Assembly (NCBI GenBank): GCA_044508675.1
Contig: JBIQHF010000014.1
Span: 22,274-86,273 of the forward strand
Reading direction: 5' to 3'
Length of the DNA: 64,000 nucleotides
Source: Raineyella sp044508675
Lineage (GTDB): Bacteria; Actinomycetota; Actinomycetes; Propionibacteriales; Propionibacteriaceae
Part shown: piece after piece, positions 1 to 8,987 of the stretch
How positions within the stretch are numbered: position 1 is the stretch's first letter
Layout of the letters: each line of letters opens with the position of its first letter
Translations under genes and position numbers: made by a program
Notes under the pieces: model-generated
What the model saw: the letters and a program-made list of their open reading frames with translations, nothing else
Database searches by the model: none
Told to the model about the DNA's origin: nothing

Positions 1-2
1 CC

Positions 3-269
3 GAGGGTGGCACCGTGATGGACCCCGAGGTGGTGACCCAGCTACTCCGGGGCCGCGGTGCACCACTCGCGGCGCTGACCCCGCGCGAGCGCGAGGTGCT
101 GGAACACATGGCACAGGGGCGCTCGAACGCAGCGATCGGGGACGCCATGTCGATCACCGAGAAGGCGGTCGGCAAGCACATTGCGAACATCTTCGCCAAG
201 CTCCGCCTGCCCAACTCCGACGACAAGAACCGTCGGGTGCTGGCGGTGCTGGCCTACCTGCAGCGGTGA
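3..269 (+). CDS. LuxR-family response regulator, C-terminal part (cut by window edge)
   Basis: This is the C-terminal end of a NarL/FixJ-type response regulator. The frame is open to the left edge, and the residues before the first GTG (EGGT) continue the linker typical of this family, so the true start lies outside the window. The visible part holds a LuxR-type helix-turn-helix: LTPREREVLEHMAQG, then SNAAIGDAMSITEKAVGKHIANIF, which is the recognition helix region. The receiver domain and any sensor kinase would lie upstream. The family binds promoter DNA after phosphorylation of the missing receiver. Target genes cannot be inferred. Confidence 0.9.
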   Translation, partial: EGGTVMDPEVVTQLLRGRGAPLAALTPREREVLEHMAQGRSNAAIGDAMSITEKAVGKHIANIFAKLRLPNSDDKNRRVLAVLAYLQR

Positions 270-429
270 CGTGGCCGCCGGCCGAGGTGGCCGAAACGTC
301 CAGGATCTCGTGGCTGTGCTGATGATATGGATCACACACAGGTGTCGGAGGTATCGTGGTGAGAACTCTTCGAGGGGACCGTCGCGACTCCCTCGTGGCG
401 GTCCGTCCTAAGTACCAGGAGGGGACGAA

Positions 430-933
430 ATGAGTATTTACAAGCGTGCCGTCCATCTACCCATGGGAGAAGTCGCAGCCCGGCACTGGAAGGACTGGGT
501 CAGCATCGCGGCCGGGCTGGTCCTGGCCCTCAGTCCGCTGTGGACGCAGCAGGTGCAGGCGTTCTGGCTGATTCCGCTGGGGGTGCTGCTGATCGTCTTC
601 GGTGTGTGGTCCCAGCTGCGTGAGCGCGCCAGCGAGTTCGCCGAGGGCATGGTGGCGCTGGTCGGCGCCTTCACGATCGCCTCGCCGTGGATCGGCGGCT
701 TCGCCGGCCTGAACGGTCTCGCGCTGACCGCGTGGATCGTCGGTGTCGTCGCCGTGGTCATGGCCCTGGTGGAGACGATCGGCCGCAGGCGTCGCGTCGT
801 CGATGCCCACGTCGGGCCGATGGGCAGGCCCCGCGGCGGTGAGGGAATGCACCGGGACGAGCACATGGAGGGCGCGAACATCCATCAGATCGAAGCCGAG
901 GTCGATCCCAAGCCGAGGCGCGCGAAGTTCTGA
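430..933 (+). CDS. SPW-repeat integral membrane protein
   Basis: A 167-residue membrane protein with two copies of a segment in which a tryptophan-rich turn precedes a hydrophobic helix. The repeats centre on SPL at residues 35-37 and SPW at 85-87, each inside an apolar stretch, giving about four membrane segments between residues 22 and 115. The C-terminal 50 residues are charged and probably cytoplasmic. This matches the SPW-repeat family of actinobacteria and proteobacteria, whose function is unknown. The ATG follows a clear AGGAGGGG ribosome site. It appears to be a single-gene unit ending at the hairpin at 973-998. Confidence 0.8.
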   Translation: MSIYKRAVHLPMGEVAARHWKDWVSIAAGLVLALSPLWTQQVQAFWLIPLGVLLIVFGVWSQLRERASEFAEGMVALVGAFTIASPWIGGFAGLNGLALTAWIVGVVAVVMALVETIGRRRRVVDAHVGPMGRPRGGEGMHRDEHMEGANIHQIEAEVDPKPRRAKF

Positions 934-972
934 GCAGGCGTCACCGCAGAACCGAGTCAGCGCCCAGCGAAC

Positions 973-998
973 GGGGCCCCTGGAATTCCGGGGGCCCC
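973..998 (+). terminator. GC-rich hairpin after the SPW gene
   Basis: Two GGGGCCCC blocks (973-980 and 991-998) flank a short TGG-AATT-CC core, forming a stem of about ten pairs with one mismatch. There is no clear T-run, as is common in high-GC actinobacteria. It sits 40 bases after the SPW stop codon, which suits a factor-independent terminator. Confidence 0.6.
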
Positions 999-1113
999 AT
1001 TCGTGCGTCCACGACGCTCTCTTGGCCCTGGTCCCACCGGGTCGTAACGTGGCCCGGGGACGCATTCGGGTCCCCGAGGCAGTGCGCCATCGCAGCGACG
1101 ACGAGGGACGAGC

Positions 1114-1422
1114 GTGACCGAGACCTATCCCGAGCCGCCCTACCAGGGGCGACCGACGTACCACAGTGGGCCCGCCGCGTACGGCACCGCACAGCAGCAG
1201 GCGTACGAGCAGCAGGCGTACGTGAACAACGCGGTCACTGCTGCCACCAGCTATGGCGGGCCGAACGGCCAGGTCTTCAGTGACCGGACCGACCGGGCGA
1301 TCGGCCTGCTCGCGAAGGTGACCGCGATCTATCTGATCGTCGGACTGGTGCTGGGAGTGCTGGTGATGATCGGGTTCCTGTCGATGGGCAGCAGCCTGCT
1401 GTACTGGTTCAGCGCCTACTGA
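1114..1422 (+). CDS. small single-pass membrane protein
   Basis: A 102-residue protein of unknown function. Residues 1-60 are rich in Tyr, Gln, Pro and Ala and probably disordered. Residues 68-95 form one long hydrophobic helix, followed by a short tail ending in FSAY. It starts with GTG after a GAGGGACGAGC ribosome site. No enzymatic motif is visible. Such proteins with a low-complexity tail and one anchor are common in actinobacteria, sometimes membrane-associated with envelope complexes, but nothing here ties it to one. Confidence 0.6.
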   Translation: MTETYPEPPYQGRPTYHSGPAAYGTAQQQAYEQQAYVNNAVTAATSYGGPNGQVFSDRTDRAIGLLAKVTAIYLIVGLVLGVLVMIGFLSMGSSLLYWFSAY

Positions 1423-1545
1423 GCGACCGGCCGACCTAGAAGTGGTGAGCATGGGGGATGTTCAGCGGTGGGTGAGGCCGCTTATCCTCGTCCCATGGCG
1501 GCTGGTGGGCACGCATGCCCGGACCTGGACGAGCGGAGACCGCGC

Positions 1546-2253
1546 ATGGATATTTCCAGCCGCATCGTCGGCCTGGAATCGCTGACGGCGCAGGAGGTGG
1601 CGTACGTCTACCAGCAGTTGCTCCGGCCGGCGTTCCGGCCCGAGGAGCTGCCCACGATCAAGGAGATCCTCCGGGTGTACTCGGGCGAGGACGCCGCCCC
1701 TTCGGGCGTCCTGATCCAGGACGGGGAGCCGGTCGGCATCTATCTGTGCGCGTCGTACGTCGGTGGTCGGGTGCGGCTGCTGACCCACATGGCCGTCTCG
1801 GCGCAGGCCCGGGGCGGGGGCATCGGGTCGCGGCTCCTGGACCACATCGGCCACCGGCAGGACTGGCCACGGGCGGAGCTGGTGCTGGCCGAGGTCGATG
1901 ATCCGCGGGTCTGGCCGGCCGACGCCGGGACCGGCGACCCGGTTGCCCGGCTGCGGTTCTACGCGCGGCACGGCGCTCGGCTGCTGCCGCTGTCCCACGT
2001 CCAGCCCGAGGTGCGGCCGGGGTCGGGCCGGGTCCGGGGGATGTTCCTGCTGCGCCTGGACCAGGGCCCCGACCCCGAGGCGGACCTGGTGGGACGGTTC
2101 CTGGCCGAGTACTTCACCGAGTGCGAGGGACCCGAGTCGCTGGCGGACCCGGAGGTCGCGGAATTGTTGGACTCCGCGTCACAGGTGTCCCTGGTCGACT
2201 CGTTGCTACCGGTTTCGGATTGGGAGCAGCTGCCGGTGGGGGATCGCCTCTGA
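1546..2253 (+). CDS. GNAT-family N-acetyltransferase
   Basis: A 235-residue acetyltransferase of the GNAT superfamily, expected to move an acetyl group from acetyl-CoA to an amine. The acetyl-CoA pyrophosphate loop is visible as ARGGGIGSRLLDHI, preceded by the beta strand RLLTHMAVSA, in the usual order. The chosen ATG follows CGGAGA at good spacing; a longer reading from GTG at 1468 would add 26 residues without family likeness. The C-terminal 80 residues beyond the fold are not recognised. The substrate is unknown. Confidence 0.75.
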   Translation: MDISSRIVGLESLTAQEVAYVYQQLLRPAFRPEELPTIKEILRVYSGEDAAPSGVLIQDGEPVGIYLCASYVGGRVRLLTHMAVSAQARGGGIGSRLLDHIGHRQDWPRAELVLAEVDDPRVWPADAGTGDPVARLRFYARHGARLLPLSHVQPEVRPGSGRVRGMFLLRLDQGPDPEADLVGRFLAEYFTECEGPESLADPEVAELLDSASQVSLVDSLLPVSDWEQLPVGDRL

Positions 2254-2402
2254 TCGCCCGCAACCTTTGTACTCTTTCCCAAGTACCCCTCCTGACCCAC
2301 GCGCTGACGTGACGAAGCCCCGTCGATCGGGGGAGGGGGTTGGGATCCAGTACAGGGCTGGCCGTGGGACCGATCCAGACGATGTGCCCGGGGGTGACGG
2401 CG

Positions 2403-2843
2403 ATGTCCATCGAGGAGAACAAGCAGGTCGTGCGGACGTTCGTGGAGGTGTGCCAGAACGGGCATGACCTCGACTTCGCGGACCAGGCCTTCCATCCGGA
2501 GTTCACCAACCACTACGCCCCCGAGGGGCGGCCGGCGGCACCGGGTGAGAGCGGTGCGGAGCACTTCAAGCGGTTCTACCGGATGCTGCTCGGGGCGTTC
2601 CCGGACGCGACCATGGAGATCGACGAGCAGATCGCCGAGCGGGACCTGGTCGTCACGCGCAAGACCCTGCGCGGGACCCACCTCGGTGAGCTGTGGGGCC
2701 TGCCGCCGACCGGCAACCGGGTGGAGTGGGAGTTCGTCGACATCTTCCGGGTCAGGGATGGCAAGCTGGTCGAGCACTGGACCCACATGGACTTCGAGGA
2801 ACTGCGCAGCCAGATGCGTCCGGCCCGGGAGGGATACCGGTAG
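2403..2843 (+). CDS. SnoaL-like ester cyclase / polyketide-cyclase-fold protein
   Basis: A 146-residue protein of the SnoaL-like (NTF2-fold) family. It shows the typical start MSIEENKQVVRTFVEVC, the central FHPEFTNHYAPEG, and the C-terminal strand pair FVDIFRVRDGKLVEHWTHMD. Members include polyketide aldol cyclases and many uncharacterised stress-associated proteins, so a precise reaction cannot be given. ATG at 2403 follows a weak G-rich site; an upstream in-frame start at 2340 would add 21 unrelated residues. The PucR-type regulator begins 24 bases downstream, so the two may be co-transcribed. Confidence 0.7.
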   Translation: MSIEENKQVVRTFVEVCQNGHDLDFADQAFHPEFTNHYAPEGRPAAPGESGAEHFKRFYRMLLGAFPDATMEIDEQIAERDLVVTRKTLRGTHLGELWGLPPTGNRVEWEFVDIFRVRDGKLVEHWTHMDFEELRSQMRPAREGYR

Positions 2844-2867
2844 GGCCGGTGCGGAGAGGAGGGCACG

Positions 2868-4007
2868 ATGAGTGCCGCGCCCGGGTTGTTGCAGGCCGTC
2901 CAGACGACCCTGACGGCTTCGTTGCCGGAGCTGGCCGGCGAGACGTGCGACCGGATCTATGCCGAGTTGGAGGCCTATGCCCTGGTCGACCGGGACGACC
3001 TGAAGGCCTCGGTCGCCCGGAACCTGGACCTCGCCCTGCTGGCGCTGCGCAGCGGGCGCGCCCCCTCCCCCGACGAGCTCACCCAGGCCGACCAGACCGC
3101 CCAGGAGCGCTACGAGGCCGGGATGCCGATCGAGGAGATCATCCGCGGCTTCCGGGTCTCGATCGCCCTGATCCACGAGCGGTTCGTCGACGTCGGCATC
3201 TCGTTGGGCCTGCCCGTCAGCGAGGTGCTCGACGGCTCGCGGATCCTGTGGGATGTCGGCGACGCGTTCACCAGCCGGGTGGTGACGACCTACCGCGGTC
3301 TCGAGGTGAGCGCCGCGCTGGCCGACGCGACCCGGCGGGCCGACGCGGTCCGGGCCCTGCTGGCCGGCCGCCTCCCCGAGGACCCGGCGCCGTTCGGAAT
3401 CGATCCGCGGCGACGCTATGCCGCGGTGCGCTGCCGGGTGGCCCCGGGCACCCAGGCCGAGGCCGTACGGGCCCGGCTCGAGCTCACCGGCAGCGTCCAG
3501 GGCGCCCCGGCCCTGGTCGTGATCAGCGACCAGTCGTGCTTGGGCATGGTCAGCACCCGCCCGGTCCCGCCGGAGGGCGCAGCGGTGGGCATCGGGCCCT
3601 TCGTCCCGGTCGAGGAGCTGGCCCGCTCGGACCGTACGGCCAAGCTTGCCCTCGACGTCGCCGAGCGGCTCGGCCGTACCGGCCTCCAGGGTGTCGAGGA
3701 GCTCGGGTGGCGGCTGGCCGCAGCCTCCCGTCCGGACGTGTGGCGCCTCTACCGGGACCGCTACCTCGCCCCGGTGCTGGGCCAGGGGGCGTTCGGGGCG
3801 GAGGTGCTGGGCGCGGTGCGGGCCTGGCTGCAGCACGGTCGGAGCATTCCGCGCGCCTCGGAGGCGCTGATGGTCCACGTCAACACGACCCGGTATCGGT
3901 TGGGGCGGTACTGCGAGCTCACGGGCGCCGACCTGGACGATCCGGATGACCTCGTCGGCGTGGTCTGGGCGCTCGGGCTGCCTGAAGTCGACCCGGACAT
4001 CTTGTAG
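2868..4007 (+). CDS. PucR/CdaR-type transcriptional regulator
   Basis: A 379-residue regulator. Residues about 10-150 resemble the helical sensor domain found in RsbR-like and PucR-type proteins (ERYEAGMPIEEIIRGFRVS is a recognisable block). The C-terminal 70 residues carry the PucR-type helix-turn-helix, with GRSIPRASEALMVHVNTTRYRLGRYCELTG as its signature. Such proteins commonly activate adjacent catabolic genes. It has a strong GGAGAGGAGG site. It ends 111 bases before the CoA-transferase operon, with two inverted repeats in between, so control of that operon is a reasonable inference. Confidence 0.85.
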   Translation: MSAAPGLLQAVQTTLTASLPELAGETCDRIYAELEAYALVDRDDLKASVARNLDLALLALRSGRAPSPDELTQADQTAQERYEAGMPIEEIIRGFRVSIALIHERFVDVGISLGLPVSEVLDGSRILWDVGDAFTSRVVTTYRGLEVSAALADATRRADAVRALLAGRLPEDPAPFGIDPRRRYAAVRCRVAPGTQAEAVRARLELTGSVQGAPALVVISDQSCLGMVSTRPVPPEGAAVGIGPFVPVEELARSDRTAKLALDVAERLGRTGLQGVEELGWRLAAASRPDVWRLYRDRYLAPVLGQGAFGAEVLGAVRAWLQHGRSIPRASEALMVHVNTTRYRLGRYCELTGADLDDPDDLVGVVWALGLPEVDPDIL

Positions 4008-4017
4008 ATTCCTACAA
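4002..4017. promoter_or_regulatory. 16-bp palindrome across the regulator stop codon
   Basis: TTGTAG-N4-CTACAA is a perfect 6-bp inverted repeat that includes the TAG stop of the PucR-type gene and lies upstream of the CoA-transferase operon. It has the size and symmetry of a dimeric repressor or activator site. The binding protein is not known. Confidence 0.4.
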
Positions 4018-4076
4018 ATGACCGGGTGGTGACGGTGGATTTTCGTCCGTATACCCCGGGCGCGTCGGCCCCATAA

Positions 4077-4105
4077 CGTACGAGCACACCAAGAAACCTC
4101 GTACG
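4077..4105. promoter_or_regulatory. 8-bp inverted repeat before the CoA-transferase operon
   Basis: CGTACGAG-N13-CTCGTACG is a perfect inverted repeat, and its right arm abuts the GGAAGG ribosome site of the first CoA-transferase gene. It could be a protein operator, or in RNA a hairpin next to the ribosome site. The nearest candidate regulator is the PucR-type protein just upstream. Confidence 0.5.
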
Positions 4106-4118
4106 GAAGGCCACCTCG

Positions 4119-4834
4119 ATGACCAAAGTCGTCAACAACATCCGCTCCGTGCTCATGGGTGCCCTGAGCGACGGCATGACCCTGGCGGTCGGCGGGTTCG
4201 GGCTGTGCGGAGTGCCGAACGACCTGATCCACGTGGTCCGGGACTCCGGCGTGAAGGACCTGACCATCGTCTCGAACAACCTCGGCGTCGACGGCAAGGG
4301 CCTGGGGCTGCTGCTGGAGAACAACCAGATCCGCAGGGTCCTGGCCAGCTATGTCGGGGAGAACAAGCTGTTCATGAAGCAGTACATCGGCGGCCGGGTC
4401 GAGGTCGAGTTCGTCCCCCAGGGGACGCTGGCCGAGCGGATGCGCGCCGGCGGGTCGGGCATCCCCGCCTTCTACACGCGCACCGGGGTCGGCACCCTCG
4501 TCGCCGAGGGCAAGCCGACCGCCGATTTCGACGGGGTGACCTACCTCCTCGAGCGCGGGATCGTCGCCGATGTCGCGCTGGTCCATGCGCACACCGCCGA
4601 CGTCGGCGGCAACCTGCTCTACCGGCGTACGGCCCGCAACTTCAACCCGCTCGTCGCGATGTGCGGTCGGACGACCTTCGTCGAGGCGGAGAACATCGTC
4701 GAATCGGGCGCGATCGACCCCGACGCCATCCACACCCCCGGCGTGTTCGTCCACCACGTGACGCCGGCACTCACCCCCACCGACATCGAGCAGCGGACGG
4801 TCCGGCCCCGACCGCAGCGCCAGGAGGTCTTCGC

Positions 4835-4838
<4 letters not shown>
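4119..4838 (+). CDS. 3-oxoacid CoA-transferase, subunit A
   Basis: The 239-residue alpha subunit of a succinyl-CoA:3-oxoacid (or 3-oxoadipate) CoA-transferase, which moves CoA between acyl donors. It carries the glycine-rich GGFGLCGVPNDLI motif near residue 27, the block TIVSNNLGVDGKGLG, and GRVEVEFVPQGTLAERMRAGG, all typical of the ScoA/PcaI family. Length is standard. It overlaps subunit B by ATGA, so the two are translationally coupled in a 1:1 enzyme. Together with the thiolase downstream it fits the end of a beta-ketoadipate-like or ketone-body route. The acyl substrate is not decided by sequence. Confidence 0.9.
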
Positions 4839-5503
<665 letters not shown>

Positions 5504-5540
5504 CCGGCACCACCACCAACGAACCCAGCAAGGAGGGCCC

Positions 5541-6707
5541 ATGCGCCCCGTAGCCATCGCCGGTATCGGCGAAACACCGATGGGCAAGTACCCGACCCGC
5601 TCCGTGCACGAGATGGTCGCGCAGGCGGGCAACGCCGCGCTGCTCGATGCCGGTGTGGACCGGAGCCAGGTCCAGGGACTCTATGTCGGCAACTTCAACG
5701 GCCAGGCCCTGGTCGGACAGGGCCACATCGGCCCGCTCGTGGCGGAGACCCTCGACCTGCCGGCCGTGCCGACGATCCGCACCGAGGGTGCCTGCGCCTC
5801 CGGCAGCCTGGCCCTGATGCTGGGGATCCAGGCGGTCCAGTACGGCATCTACGACATCGTGCTGGTCGGCGGCGTTGAGAAGATGACCCACCGGTCCACA
5901 GCCACGGTCACCGAGGCGATCGCGTCCGCGATGGATGTCGAGTTGGAGGCGAGCCACGGGCTCACCTTCCCCGGCAGCTTCGCGATGGTCGCCAACCGGT
6001 ACTTCCACGAGTACCGCAACATCAAGCCCGAGATGGCGCAGGTCGCGGTGAACGCCCACCACAACGCGCTGCTCAACCCGACGGCCCAGATGCACAAGGC
6101 GATCACGGTGGAGAAGGTGCTGGAAGCCGCTCCCATCGCCGACCCGCTGGGCCTGTACGACTGCTCGCTCGTCACCGACGGGGCGGCCTTCCTGGTCCTC
6201 ACCACGACCGAGATCGCCCGCGGCCTGGACAACGGCCACCGGATCGTCGAGGTGGTCGGCACCGGCCACGGCGGCGATCGGCTCACCCTGTCGGCCAAGG
6301 AGAGCATGACCTCGTTCGCGGCCACCAAGCAGGCGGCGGCCGCCGCCTTCGGTGCCGCCGGGCTGGGACCGGGGGACATCGATTTCGCCGAGGTGCACGA
6401 CTGCTTCACCATCACCCAGATCATCAACACCGAGGACCTGGGCTTCTTCGCCCCCGGTACCGGGGCCGACGCCGTGGCCCGTGGGGACGTCGCGCTCGAC
6501 GGAATCCTGCCGATCAACCCCAGTGGGGGCCTGAAGGCGAAGGGGCACCCGATCGGCGCCACCGGCATCAGCCAGGCGTACGAGGTGGTCACCCAGTTGC
6601 GTGGTGCTGCCGGAGCACGCCAGGTCGGCCGTAGCGATATCGGGCTCACCCACAACCTGGGTGGCACCGCCGCCACCTGCGTGGTCAACATCTTCAAGGG
6701 AGCATGA
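5541..6707 (+). CDS. SCP2-type thiolase / acetyl-CoA acetyltransferase
   Basis: A 388-residue thiolase-fold enzyme of the SCP2-like subgroup. The nucleophilic cysteine is Cys85 in TEGACASGSLAL. The other active-site blocks are EVHDCFTITQI and GGLKAKGHPIGATG (His336). Relatives either cleave 3-ketoacyl-CoA with CoA or, when paired with an OB-fold partner as in steroid side-chain degradation (Ltp2-type), perform retro-aldol cleavage. Here all thiolase residues are present, favouring thiolysis, but the OB-fold protein immediately downstream leaves the alternative open. It has an AAGGAGGG ribosome site. Confidence 0.87.
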   Translation: MRPVAIAGIGETPMGKYPTRSVHEMVAQAGNAALLDAGVDRSQVQGLYVGNFNGQALVGQGHIGPLVAETLDLPAVPTIRTEGACASGSLALMLGIQAVQYGIYDIVLVGGVEKMTHRSTATVTEAIASAMDVELEASHGLTFPGSFAMVANRYFHEYRNIKPEMAQVAVNAHHNALLNPTAQMHKAITVEKVLEAAPIADPLGLYDCSLVTDGAAFLVLTTTEIARGLDNGHRIVEVVGTGHGGDRLTLSAKESMTSFAATKQAAAAAFGAAGLGPGDIDFAEVHDCFTITQIINTEDLGFFAPGTGADAVARGDVALDGILPINPSGGLKAKGHPIGATGISQAYEVVTQLRGAAGARQVGRSDIGLTHNLGGTAATCVVNIFKGA

Positions 6708-6708
6708 C

Positions 6709-6957
6709 ATGACGTCCGCACCATCGGCGCAGATCTACTCGTTCACGATCGTACGGACGGCAGCCGCCGGGTTCGTCGACCGGGCGCCCTACTGCGTGGC
6801 CATCCTGCAGACGCCGGAAGGATCCCGTGTCACCGCGATGGTTGAGGGATACGAGGAGGGGATGGGGATCGAGGTGGGCCAGTCCGTCCAGGCCCGGCCG
6901 GACCCGGAGACCGGTGCCGCGCGCTACCGGTTCCGGGCCCAGCGGGGAACCGGCTAG
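6709..6957 (+). CDS. DUF35-type OB-fold protein without zinc ribbon
   Basis: An 82-residue protein matching the OB-fold half of DUF35 partners of SCP2 thiolases: IYSFTIVRTAA, then APYCVAILQTPEG and EVGQSVQARPD. Full-length partners have an N-terminal rubredoxin-like four-cysteine zinc ribbon. That is absent here, and only one cysteine is present. The ATG lies one base after the thiolase stop, so the two are coupled and probably form a complex. In related systems the partner helps to bind acyl-CoA or stabilise the thiolase. Its last codons overlap the convergent parA gene. Confidence 0.75.
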   Translation: MTSAPSAQIYSFTIVRTAAAGFVDRAPYCVAILQTPEGSRVTAMVEGYEEGMGIEVGQSVQARPDPETGAARYRFRAQRGTG

Positions 6958-7820
6958 CGCTCGCCCTCCACCCGCTTGCGCAGGGCATCGGTGATCTGGT
7001 GCATGGCGCGGTAGTTGTCCCAGCCGTACTTCGACCGCAGCGAGGGGAAGCCCTCGTCCATGGCCGAGGCGGCGATCCGGTTGGTCTCGGTGATGAACGG
7101 CTCGATCAGCCGGGGCAGGTCCAGGTTGTTGCGCATCCGTGCGATCTGGGTGCGGTGCACCGAGGACAGCCGCAGGTGCTTGGTGACGATCACCCCGTAC
7201 CCGCGCGGTGCCTCCATGCCGACCTCCTCGGCGAAGGCGTCGACCTGCTCCAGCACCAGCGGAATGCCGTACGTGGACAGCACGTCCGGAATGGTGGGGA
7301 TGACGTAGCCGTCGGAGATCCGCAGCGCGTTCATCGTCATCACCTCCAGGCTCGGCGGGCAGTCGATGAGCACGTAGTCGTAGTCGTCGATGATCGGCGC
7401 CACCCCGTCGCGGAGCACGTCCCAGGCCTTGACCGGGCTGCGTTGCGCCACGGTCATCACGGCCAGGTGCCGCTGCAGCGGGATCACGTCGTACGAGGAG
7501 GGCAGCAGGTCCACCGTGGTGACCTCCTGCACGTTCGAGGCGTTGCGCTGCAGGGTCGCCTCGACGTCGAACTGGGGGGCCGAGCGCCGGCCCTCCAGCA
7601 GCGCGTCGAGGAACATCGGCACCAGGGTGGCGCCGGCCTCGTTGATCCTCGTCCAGTGGTCCTCGCCGAGCATGCTGATCGACAGGCTGATCTGCGGGTC
7701 CATGTCGACCAGCAACACCTTCTTGCCGAAGTCACCGGCCAGGAACTCGCCCAGCATCAGGGTCGTCGTGGTCTTGCCCACGCCGCCCTTCATGTTCAGC
7801 ACGGAGATGACGTGGGGCAT
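6954..7820 (-). CDS. ParA/Soj-family ATPase (orphan)
   Basis: A 288-residue ParA-type P-loop ATPase. The deviant Walker A motif KGGVGKTT starts at residue 11, with VLLVDMDPQ and YVLIDCPPS as the other nucleotide-site blocks. These proteins dimerise on ATP and bind DNA to position chromosomes, plasmids or cytoplasmic cargo. No parB gene or rRNA/oriC-type neighbour is visible, so this is an orphan ParA rather than the chromosome-segregation pair. The start is ATG. Upstream lies a short tandem repeat array. The 3' end overlaps the OB-fold gene by four bases. Confidence 0.88.
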   Translation of the reverse strand: MPHVISVLNMKGGVGKTTTTLMLGEFLAGDFGKKVLLVDMDPQISLSISMLGEDHWTRINEAGATLVPMFLDALLEGRRSAPQFDVEATLQRNASNVQEVTTVDLLPSSYDVIPLQRHLAVMTVAQRSPVKAWDVLRDGVAPIIDDYDYVLIDCPPSLEVMTMNALRISDGYVIPTIPDVLSTYGIPLVLEQVDAFAEEVGMEAPRGYGVIVTKHLRLSSVHRTQIARMRNNLDLPRLIEPFITETNRIAASAMDEGFPSLRSKYGWDNYRAMHQITDALRKRVEGER

Positions 7821-7920
7821 GGGGTGGAATGCTCCTTCGGACGCGGGCGGACGACCCCCTCAGTCTAGGGAGGAAGCGGCGAGGCGGCCCGGCGCTGGAC
7901 TCCGGCAGGGCTGTGCCGAT

Positions 7921-8010
7921 CGTCACGTCACCGCCACGGCGGCGTACGTCACCGCCACCGCACCGTACGCCACCGCCACCGCACCGTACGTCACCGCCAC
8001 GTCGTCCTGA
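7921..8010. repeat. degenerate 21-bp tandem repeats, about four copies
   Basis: The block CGTACGTCACCGCCACCGCAC recurs with small changes about four times between the divergent parA and universal-stress genes. Its core GTCACCGCCAC recurs. The 21-bp period is two helical turns, so each copy would face the same side of the DNA. It could be a protein-binding array or simple slippage repeat. Confidence 0.7.
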
Positions 8011-8066
8011 CGGTTCGGCTCGCCGGGGCTACCGTGGGAACCAGCGCAACCACAGGGGAGTGGGAC

Positions 8067-8981
8067 ATGGGTGACATCGTCGTGTGCTGCACGGACGGAT
8101 CGGACGTCTCGGTGCAGGCCATTCGGGCCGGGCTCGCGTTGCTGGACCGGGAGCGCTGGCACGTCGTGCTGGCGCTCAGCGTGCCGGACGTGCTGTTCGA
8201 CGCCGGCATCGGGATGGCGGGAAGCGCCGGGGCGGGGATGACGGCGGCCACGATGGGCCTGCCGCAGTATCCGCGCAATGCGGCCCACGAGCAGCAGCAG
8301 GTGATCGAGATGGGGCATACCCGGGCCCGCGGCGTCGCCGAACAGGTGGGCCTGGACGAGTCCAGCATCGACGTGTTGGTCGGCGCGCCCGGTCCGGCCC
8401 TGGTGGACTACCTCACGGAGAAGGAGGCCGGTCTGGCGGTGCTCGGCACCCGTGGCCTCGGCGGCGCGGCCCGGCTCTTCCTCGGCTCGGTGTCCGACCA
8501 CCTGCTGCGGCACTCGCCCTGCCCCGTGCTCGTCGCCGGGGAGGAGCTCCCTGCCGAGCCCACCGGGCCGATCATGGTCTGCATCGACGGGTCGGAGCGC
8601 TCGGTGGAGGCCGGCAAGGTCGCGGTCGGGCTGTTCACCCCCGATCTGCCGGCGGCGGTCGCGACGGTCGTCCCGGCGCCCGAGGTCGACCTGGGGACCG
8701 CCATCGGCGAGTTCCAGCACCGCGGGGCGGTCGAGGAGGCCGATCACCTCCTGACCGCCGCGGCGACCGAGATCGCCGTGCCGGACACCGAGCTGGTGGC
8801 GCTGGAGGGTGACGACGCCGCGGCCGCGCTCGCCTCGTACGCGGGGTCGCATCCGGTGCGGTGCTTCGTCGTCGGCTCACACGGCCGGGGCGCGCTGGGC
8901 CGGGCCCTGCTGGGATCGGTCGCCGAGCGCCTGGTGCAGGTGTCCCCGGTCCCGGTCTGTGTCGTGCCGCGTCGGCACTGA
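8067..8981 (+). CDS. universal stress protein, two tandem Usp domains
   Basis: A 304-residue protein with two UspA domains. Domain one runs from MGDIVVCCTDGSDVSVQAI to about residue 155 and domain two to the end. Each ends with the ATP-binding signature: GTRGLGGAARLFLGSVSDHLL and GSHGRGALGRALLGSVAERLV. The G-X2-G-X9-GS pattern indicates the ATP-binding subclass. ATG at 8067 has an AGGGGAG ribosome site; an upstream GTG in frame lacks one. Such proteins are induced by stress or hypoxia. It converges on the acyltransferase gene with only six bases between. Confidence 0.9.
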   Translation: MGDIVVCCTDGSDVSVQAIRAGLALLDRERWHVVLALSVPDVLFDAGIGMAGSAGAGMTAATMGLPQYPRNAAHEQQQVIEMGHTRARGVAEQVGLDESSIDVLVGAPGPALVDYLTEKEAGLAVLGTRGLGGAARLFLGSVSDHLLRHSPCPVLVAGEELPAEPTGPIMVCIDGSERSVEAGKVAVGLFTPDLPAAVATVVPAPEVDLGTAIGEFQHRGAVEEADHLLTAAATEIAVPDTELVALEGDDAAAALASYAGSHPVRCFVVGSHGRGALGRALLGSVAERLVQVSPVPVCVVPRRH

Positions 8982-8987
8982 GATCCT

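Noticed and set aside
7921..8010. Possible CRISPR array in the tandem repeats
   Set aside because: Units are contiguous, with no unique spacers, and no cas genes are near.
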